Source of the DNA: an uncultured Ruminococcus sp.
GTDB lineage: Bacteria; Bacillota; Clostridia; Oscillospirales; Ruminococcaceae
Assembly: GCA_946537565.1 (NCBI GenBank)
Contig: CAMNFW010000060.1
Location: 1 to 10,284, forward strand
Length of the DNA: 10,284 nucleotides
Reading direction: 5' to 3'
Shown here in pieces: positions 6,134 through 10,284 of this stretch (position 1 is the stretch's first letter; every line of letters begins with the position of its first letter). The notes beneath the pieces were generated by a model that was not told where the DNA came from, searched no databases, and saw nothing but the letters and a program-made list of their open reading frames with translations. Position numbers and translations under genes: made by a program.

Positions 6134-7435
6134 TCAGACTGCTGTTTTATTGTCGCTGTCGTTTTCCTTGGGCTTGTCAGGAACATTTACCTTTTCAATG
6201 TCTGCGCCCAGCTGACGAAGCTTTCCTTCCATGCAGTCATATCCACGCTCAATATGGAAAATGTCTTCGATCTCGGTTATGCCGCTGGCTGCGAGACCTG
6301 CGATGATCAGTGCTGCACCGGCTCTTAAGTCACAAGCCTTTACAGGTGCGCCCATGAGCTTTCCGGTGCCTTCAATAAGTGCGACCTTACCGTTTACAGT
6401 TATGTCTGCGCCCATTCTTCTAAGCTCGTCAACGTATCTGAATCTCTGCTCCCAGACACCTTCTGTTACAATGCTTGTACCGCTGGCAAGAGTCAGGAGT
6501 GTAGCGATCTGAGGCTGCATATCTGTGGGAAAACCGGGATGCGGAGTGGTCTTTACATTAGCCTTTACAAGCGGTCCGTCCACCCAGACCCTCATGCTGT
6601 CATCATACTGTTCGATATTTACACCTATCTTCTCCAGCTTCTTTGTAATGGATTCCAGGTGCTTGGGGATTATATTCTTTATAAGAACATCGCCTTTAGT
6701 TGCAGCTGCGGCGATCATAAATGTACCGGCCTCGATCTGGTCAGGAATAACGGCATAGGTCGTGCCGTGAAGATGCTCAACACCTCTTACCTTGATAACG
6801 TCTGTACCTGCACCCATGATGTTTGCACCCATGGAGTTGAGGAAATTGGCAAGATCAACGATATGAGGTTCTTTTGCAGCGTTTTCGATAATTGTAAGAC
6901 CCTCAGCCTTTACAGCTGCCAGCATTGCGTTCATGGTAGCACCGACAGTCACAACGTCAAAGAATATCTGGCTGCCTCTGAGCTTTTCAGCCTTGAGGTC
7001 GATCATTCCCTGACTGAGAGTATATTCAGCTCCCAGCGCTGAAAATGCCTTAAGATGCTGATCAATAGGACGGTCTCCAAGCGGACATCCGCCGGGCATG
7101 GAAACTCTTGCCTTATTGAATTTGCCAAGCAGTGCGCCGAGAAAATAGTATGAAGCACGCATTTTTCTTGCGGTCTCATAAGGAACACAGCACTTGTTGA
7201 TCTTAGTCGGGTCGATGCGGTAAGCGTCCTTGCCGATATTTGTGACCTCTGCGCCCATTTCGCTGAGTATTCTCAGGCTTATGTTAACATCGCTTATGGA
7301 AGGAACATTTTCAACTATGCAAGGCTCATCTGAAAGTATAACTGCCGGAAGTATAGCTACAGCCGCATTCTTTGCACCGCTGATAGTTACTTCACCTTCG
7401 AGGCGTCTGCCGCCTTTGATAATAAACTTATCCAA
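6134..7435 (-). CDS. murA: UDP-N-acetylglucosamine 1-carboxyvinyltransferase (MurA)
   Basis: This cytoplasmic enzyme transfers enolpyruvate from phosphoenolpyruvate to UDP-GlcNAc, the first committed step of peptidoglycan synthesis. All key residues are visible in the 433-aa protein: K22 and N23 in SGAKNA, C117 in MPGGCPLG (the E. coli C115 equivalent, target of fosfomycin), D305 in GFPTDMQPQ, R331 in the WEQRFRYVDE segment, R371, and R397 in HIERGYD. It is slightly longer than the 419-aa E. coli enzyme, owing to a charged C-terminal tail. The start codon is TTG (7433-7435), set by AAGGAG at 7445-7450 with a 9-base spacer; no in-frame ATG is found just upstream. It lies 76 bases after the cyclophilin lipoprotein gene on the same strand. 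Firmicutes often have two murA genes; which paralogue this is cannot be told here. Confidence 0.96.
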   Translation of the reverse strand: MDKFIIKGGRRLEGEVTISGAKNAAVAILPAVILSDEPCIVENVPSISDVNISLRILSEMGAEVTNIGKDAYRIDPTKINKCCVPYETARKMRASYYFLGALLGKFNKARVSMPGGCPLGDRPIDQHLKAFSALGAEYTLSQGMIDLKAEKLRGSQIFFDVVTVGATMNAMLAAVKAEGLTIIENAAKEPHIVDLANFLNSMGANIMGAGTDVIKVRGVEHLHGTTYAVIPDQIEAGTFMIAAAATKGDVLIKNIIPKHLESITKKLEKIGVNIEQYDDSMRVWVDGPLVKANVKTTPHPGFPTDMQPQIATLLTLASGTSIVTEGVWEQRFRYVDELRRMGADITVNGKVALIEGTGKLMGAPVKACDLRAGAALIIAGLAASGITEIEDIFHIERGYDCMEGKLRQLGADIEKVNVPDKPKENDSDNKTAV

Positions 7436-7456
7436 ATAGATTCTCTCCTTAATAGC

Positions 7457-7479
7457 TCAGGAAAATGATTATGTCCTGA
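7457..7479 (-). other. Small inverted repeat before the murA ribosome binding site
   Basis: TCAGGA (7457-7462) and TCCTGA (7474-7479) form a 6-bp stem with an 11-base loop in the gap between the lipoprotein stop and murA. There is no T-tract, so it is not an obvious terminator. I see no good promoter in this gap, which suggests at least partial read-through into murA. Confidence 0.3.
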
Positions 7480-7511
7480 AATTATTCTTTTGTTTGGAAC
7501 GTCAGATACTT

Positions 7512-9116
7512 TTATTCAGCGTCTGTATTATCTTCAACCGTTGTGGTTTCAGCCTCAGAGGTTTCTTCCTCAGCAGAGACTTCTGCATCAGATCCAGTTT
7601 CCCCGTCCTCTTCCTGAGTAATATCTGTATCTTCCGGGGCATCTGAATTTTCCTCGTCAGTATCTGTATCATCATAGTCCGTGATATACCAGCGTATTTT
7701 TCCGCCGGAATACTCGCCAACAGTGGCAGATTCGATTATCACGTCCTCGATAGGCTTATCTGAAAGATCAGTTTCTACCTGCTGTATCTTAAATATTATA
7801 TCAAGACCGTCATAGACCTGTCCGAAAACGGTATATCCACCGTCAAGATGCGGAGTACCGCCTACAGTCTTGTAAAGAGCTTTAGCATTGTCAGAGAATT
7901 TATAACCTCTTTTTTCCAGTACATCAAAGTCGCTGTCGGTATAAACCAGACCGGTGACGATATAGAACTGGCTGCCGTTTGTAGCAGTTGAGCCGGAGTT
8001 TGCATAAGCGATAGCACCGGCAGTGTGGATAAGATGCGGATCGGTGCCGCCGTCGAATTCGCCGCCCCAGATGGACTCACCGCCCATGCCGTTTCCGAGG
8101 GGATCGCCGCCCTGTATCATAAACTCATTGATGACACGGTGGAAGGTGAGGCCGTCATAATAGCCTTCCTTAGCATGCTCGACGAAATTTTCAACTCCCT
8201 TTTCGGCATATTCCGGGAACAGTTTGATCATAACATCGCCGTAGTCCTTGATCTTAAGGTCAACGACCGTCTCACCCTCCTGGGGAGCGGTGAAATTAGC
8301 GATATCAATATTTTCTACAGGGGGTTCAGTGGGAGCCTGGTAATCGTAATCGCTTATATACCATTTCAGCTCCTCGCCGTTATACTCAGTGACCTTTACT
8401 GAGTCCATAATAACGTCATTTATTGGCTTATCGCTGCTGTTTGTATCAACGTGCTGGATATTGAAAACCACGTCCAGTCCCTCATAAACCTGACCGAAAA
8501 CGGTATAATTTCCGTCCAGGAAAGGAGTTCCGCCGGCTTTTTTATAGACTTCACGGGCATTTTCGGTATAGGTGTGACCGGAGCCGTTCTGGTAGTAATC
8601 CAGATCCTCATCGGTGACCTCAGTACCGGTAACGATATAGAACTGGCTGCCGTTGGTGGCGGTTGAACCTGAGTTAGCGTAAGCAATAGCGCCGGCAGCG
8701 TGAATGAGGTGCGGATCGGTGCCGCCGTCGAAGGAGTTACCCCAGATGCACTTTCCGCCGCTGCCTGTACCGAGGGGATCGCCGCCCTGTATCATAAAAT
8801 CCTCGATAACTCTGTGGAAGGTAAGGCCGTCGTAGTAGCCGTCCTCAGCGAGTTTAGTGAAGTTTTCGACACCCTTGTCAGCGTACTCCGGGAACAGTCT
8901 GATCTTGACTGTGCCGTAGTCTCTGATATTCATTTCGATGACCTTATCACCGATCTGAGGGGCAGTAAAATTAGCTATTTCGACATTCTGTGACCAGTCA
9001 GCTTCTTTTGGAGAATCGCTGCTGCCGGAGCTGTTTCCGGAGTTAGTGCCGCATGAAGTGAGGGCAGCGGTCAAGGTCAGAAGCCCAGCAGCTGCGGCAA
9101 GAACTTTTTTTATCAT
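7512..9116 (-). CDS. Lipoprotein with two tandem cyclophilin-type peptidyl-prolyl isomerase domains
   Basis: The 534-aa protein begins with a Lys-Lys plus hydrophobic signal peptide and lipobox LTSC (C22), so it should be lipid-anchored outside the membrane. A Ser/Gly/Asn linker leads to two cyclophilin domains, about 45-265 and 270-480, each opening with IANFTAPQ. Both keep the catalytic FHRV arginine (R102, R327), FMIQGGD (F107/Q110, F332/Q335) and NGSQFYIVTG. The usual histidine before TVFG is tyrosine in both. A very acidic Asp/Glu/Thr tail covers 482-534. Such enzymes catalyse cis-trans isomerisation of prolyl bonds to aid secreted protein folding. An in-frame ATG at 9125 touches AAGGA with no spacer, whereas the ATG at 9116 sits 9 bases away, so 9116 is preferred. 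It has its own promoter at 9187-9215. Confidence 0.93.
   Translation of the reverse strand: MIKKVLAAAAGLLTLTAALTSCGTNSGNSSGSSDSPKEADWSQNVEIANFTAPQIGDKVIEMNIRDYGTVKIRLFPEYADKGVENFTKLAEDGYYDGLTFHRVIEDFMIQGGDPLGTGSGGKCIWGNSFDGGTDPHLIHAAGAIAYANSGSTATNGSQFYIVTGTEVTDEDLDYYQNGSGHTYTENAREVYKKAGGTPFLDGNYTVFGQVYEGLDVVFNIQHVDTNSSDKPINDVIMDSVKVTEYNGEELKWYISDYDYQAPTEPPVENIDIANFTAPQEGETVVDLKIKDYGDVMIKLFPEYAEKGVENFVEHAKEGYYDGLTFHRVINEFMIQGGDPLGNGMGGESIWGGEFDGGTDPHLIHTAGAIAYANSGSTATNGSQFYIVTGLVYTDSDFDVLEKRGYKFSDNAKALYKTVGGTPHLDGGYTVFGQVYDGLDIIFKIQQVETDLSDKPIEDVIIESATVGEYSGGKIRWYITDYDDTDTDEENSDAPEDTDITQEEDGETGSDAEVSAEEETSEAETTTVEDNTDAE
8035..8123 (-). repeat. Intragenic duplication, domain 2 copy (partner 8710-8798)
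   Basis: Two blocks recur exactly 675 bases (225 codons) apart within the lipoprotein gene: 23 identical bases at 8035-8057 and 8710-8732, and 29 identical bases at 8095-8123 and 8770-8798. They encode parts of the TDPHLIH and FMIQGGDPLG regions. Silent positions are conserved too, which points to fairly recent domain duplication or to gene conversion between the halves. Confidence 0.9.
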
Positions 9117-9186
9117 ATCTATCATTCCTTAAAATTGTTTTTGTTGATTCAGATAATAGTATACGTCTGATTATTTCAGCCAATAC

Positions 9187-9215
9187 ATTATACTACAAAA
9201 ATAACGGTTTGTAAA
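9187..9215 (-). promoter_or_regulatory. Promoter of the two-domain cyclophilin lipoprotein gene
   Basis: On the minus strand, TTTACA (plus 9210-9215), a 17-base spacer and TATAAT (plus 9187-9192). Eleven of twelve positions match the consensus. The start would fall near 9180, leaving a leader of about 64 bases before the ATG at 9116. Confidence 0.85.
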
Positions 9216-9308
9216 TAGCCTGATAATATTTTTGGTTAATATAAGGCAAAGCTTTTGTAAAAAAAGACAATTATTATTTAAAAATGCCGTAAAAACCGCC
9301 TGTTTTGA

Positions 9309-10094
9309 CTATTTATCATCTGCTGAGTAGGTACTTATCACAACAGAATCTATCATAATATCATCTTTAGGTACTTTATACACACCGTTGCTGCTGACAT
9401 CGAGGTTAGCGAGTTCATCAATGACATCGAGGCCCTCATAGACCTGACCGATGACAGTCATTTGCTGGGAGAAATTAGGGATACCGCCGTGTTGGATAAA
9501 AGCTTCGGTCAGTTCCTGGCTGCCGGAGTTATTACGCATTTCCTGGCAGATCTCATCGGTAAAGTCGATGCTGTTGATGAGAGCGAAGCGGCTGCCGTTA
9601 TAGTAAGTACCGCCGCCGGTGAAATTCTGCCAGAAGCTTCTGTCGATAGTGGTATTAAGGCTGCAAACGGCGCCACGGAAGGGCCAGAGATCCTGGTCAA
9701 GCTCACGTTCGACAAGTTCACGGGAGCGGTCGTAATTTTCGGGGAGGTCGCCATTTTTTTGTGGGCAGCCGGCAGCGGAATAAGCGCCGCTTTCGGAGTT
9801 GAACACATAGGTATTGTTATAATATCCGCTCTCAGCCAGTTCTGTGAAATTTTTCACAGCGTTGGGTGATTTTTCCGGATACAGCACAAATCTGAACTGA
9901 CCGAGGGTAGTATCGACGATAGCGATAGGGTCGCCGGGAGCCGGTTCATCGAACTGTATTAATTTCATTGTATCCACATCAATAGCGATATAGGTATCGT
10001 TAGCTTCTCTTGTCTGGTTTAGAATGGTAACAACGATAGTAAGCCCGCCCATTATCAGGCTGGCGATGAGAACGAATTTCAGCAGACCCTTCAT
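9309..10094 (-). CDS. Membrane-anchored cyclophilin-like protein, probably catalytically degenerate
   Basis: The 261-aa protein has one N-terminal hydrophobic segment (about residues 7-25) without a lipobox cysteine, so it is a signal anchor with the rest outside. A cyclophilin-like domain covers about 55-257: VDTTLGQFRFVLYPEKSP, KNFTELAESGYY, then NGSRFALI (166-173) and MTVIGQVYEGLDVI (212-225). Against the FHRV of active cyclophilins, the aligned stretch reads VFNS (97-100), so the catalytic arginine is an asparagine; QGGD is replaced by the PQKNGD region. Three cysteines (C110, C144, C183) are present. It is probably a binding or scaffold protein rather than an isomerase, though alignment by eye may miss a compensating residue. 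Start: ATG 10094 with AGGAG 7 bases upstream. The next gene on the strand is the two-domain lipoprotein, after a 192-base gap. Confidence 0.85.
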   Translation of the reverse strand: MKGLLKFVLIASLIMGGLTIVVTILNQTREANDTYIAIDVDTMKLIQFDEPAPGDPIAIVDTTLGQFRFVLYPEKSPNAVKNFTELAESGYYNNTYVFNSESGAYSAAGCPQKNGDLPENYDRSRELVERELDQDLWPFRGAVCSLNTTIDRSFWQNFTGGGTYYNGSRFALINSIDFTDEICQEMRNNSGSQELTEAFIQHGGIPNFSQQMTVIGQVYEGLDVIDELANLDVSSNGVYKVPKDDIMIDSVVISTYSADDK

Positions 10095-10136
10095 TCAGCA
10101 GCTCCTGTTCATTTCCACAAATTTATATACCCATTA

Positions 10137-10165
10137 ATTATACCCCAAAATCCCCTCCTTGTCAA
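10137..10165 (-). promoter_or_regulatory. Consensus promoter of the membrane cyclophilin-like gene
   Basis: On the minus strand, TTGACA (plus 10160-10165), a 17-base spacer and TATAAT (plus 10137-10142): a full consensus match. An A-run belonging to the right repeat copy (plus 10169-10175) ends 3 bases upstream of the -35, where an UP element would act. The start would be near 10130, with a leader of about 36 bases. Confidence 0.93.
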
Positions 10166-10168
10166 CCC

Positions 10169-10277
10169 TTTTTTTGGCTCACGTTGTCGCTTGCTAAAGC
10201 TCGCTCACTCTTTTCGGCATTTGTAACACACGATCGCATACAGCACAGAAGAGGCTCCGGTACTTTATGGTGCAACT
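10169..10277 (-). repeat. Interspersed repeat element, right copy (inverted, single unit)
   Basis: Read on the minus strand from 10277, this copy has the same head (10276-10251, one mismatch to 20-45), the same GCGATCG block (10246-10231, identical to 50-65), a related but different 14-base segment (10230-10217), the same 17-base block (10216-10200, identical to 81-97), then a diverged block ending GTGAGCC and an A-run (10175-10169). It holds one 76-bp-type unit instead of three. Similarity stops at about 10277, so the outer edge is inside the window. Confidence 0.92.
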
Positions 10278-10284
10278 TGCATCG

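Noticed and set aside
8025..8993. Plus-strand open frames opposite the cyclophilin lipoprotein
   Set aside because: They are two shadow frames produced by the duplicated coding sequence on the other strand, with no ribosome binding site or family match.
9117..9125. ATG at 9125 as start of the two-domain cyclophilin
   Set aside because: AAGGA abuts this ATG with no spacer; the in-frame ATG at 9116 has a normal 9-base spacing and precedes the same signal peptide.
9143..9170. Imperfect dyad around GTATAC (CAGA to TCTG) in the lipoprotein leader
   Set aside because: The arms match only four bases and are not symmetric about the centre; it is too weak to call an operator.
9270..9308. Terminator after the membrane cyclophilin-like gene
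   Set aside because: Only a five-base AAAAC/GTTTT stem can be drawn; GGCGG and ACGGC do not pair, so no terminator can be supported.
19..10277. Composite transposon bounded by inverted repeats
   Set aside because: No transposase or recombinase lies inside, the cargo is mostly housekeeping genes, and the repeats look like dispersed intergenic elements with diverged inner segments.

Overview
The window looks like chromosomal DNA of an anaerobic Gram-positive Clostridia member, most plausibly a Ruminococcus-type genome. The evidence is an oxygen-sensitive-type CoA-dehydratase activase, strong AGGAGG ribosome binding sites, TTGACA-17-TATAAT promoters, a clostridial-style phosphatidylserine decarboxylase and secreted cyclophilins. 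The genus is inference; no rRNA or other marker is present.

Layout: 1-418 has no gene and carries a repeat element: a 30-base head, then three head-to-tail 76-bp units. Positions 419-5472 (+) look like a three-gene operon with 15- and 20-base gaps: a 974-aa double-ATPase activase, a 410-aa protein that is usually its fused C-terminal part, and phosphatidylserine decarboxylase. A hairpin terminator follows at 5560. A lone AT-rich gene (5673-5990, 105 aa, unknown function) has its own consensus promoter and a strong terminator. It meets the leftward genes tail to tail.

The minus-strand block reads from the right end: a membrane-anchored cyclophilin-like protein (9309-10094) that lacks the catalytic arginine, a two-domain cyclophilin lipoprotein (7512-9116), and murA with a TTG start (6134-7435), ended by a hairpin at 6086-6114. 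Consensus promoters precede both cyclophilin genes; none is clear before murA.

A single inverted copy of the left repeat closes the window at 10169-10277. Both copies therefore lie upstream of the adjacent transcription unit and in the same orientation relative to it. The enclosed genes are mostly envelope functions: lipid head-group synthesis, the first peptidoglycan step and extracytoplasmic protein folding. The least understood items are the repeat family, the activase pair and the orphan 105-aa gene. I see no defence system, prophage or CRISPR array, and nothing that clearly forms a new multi-gene system.
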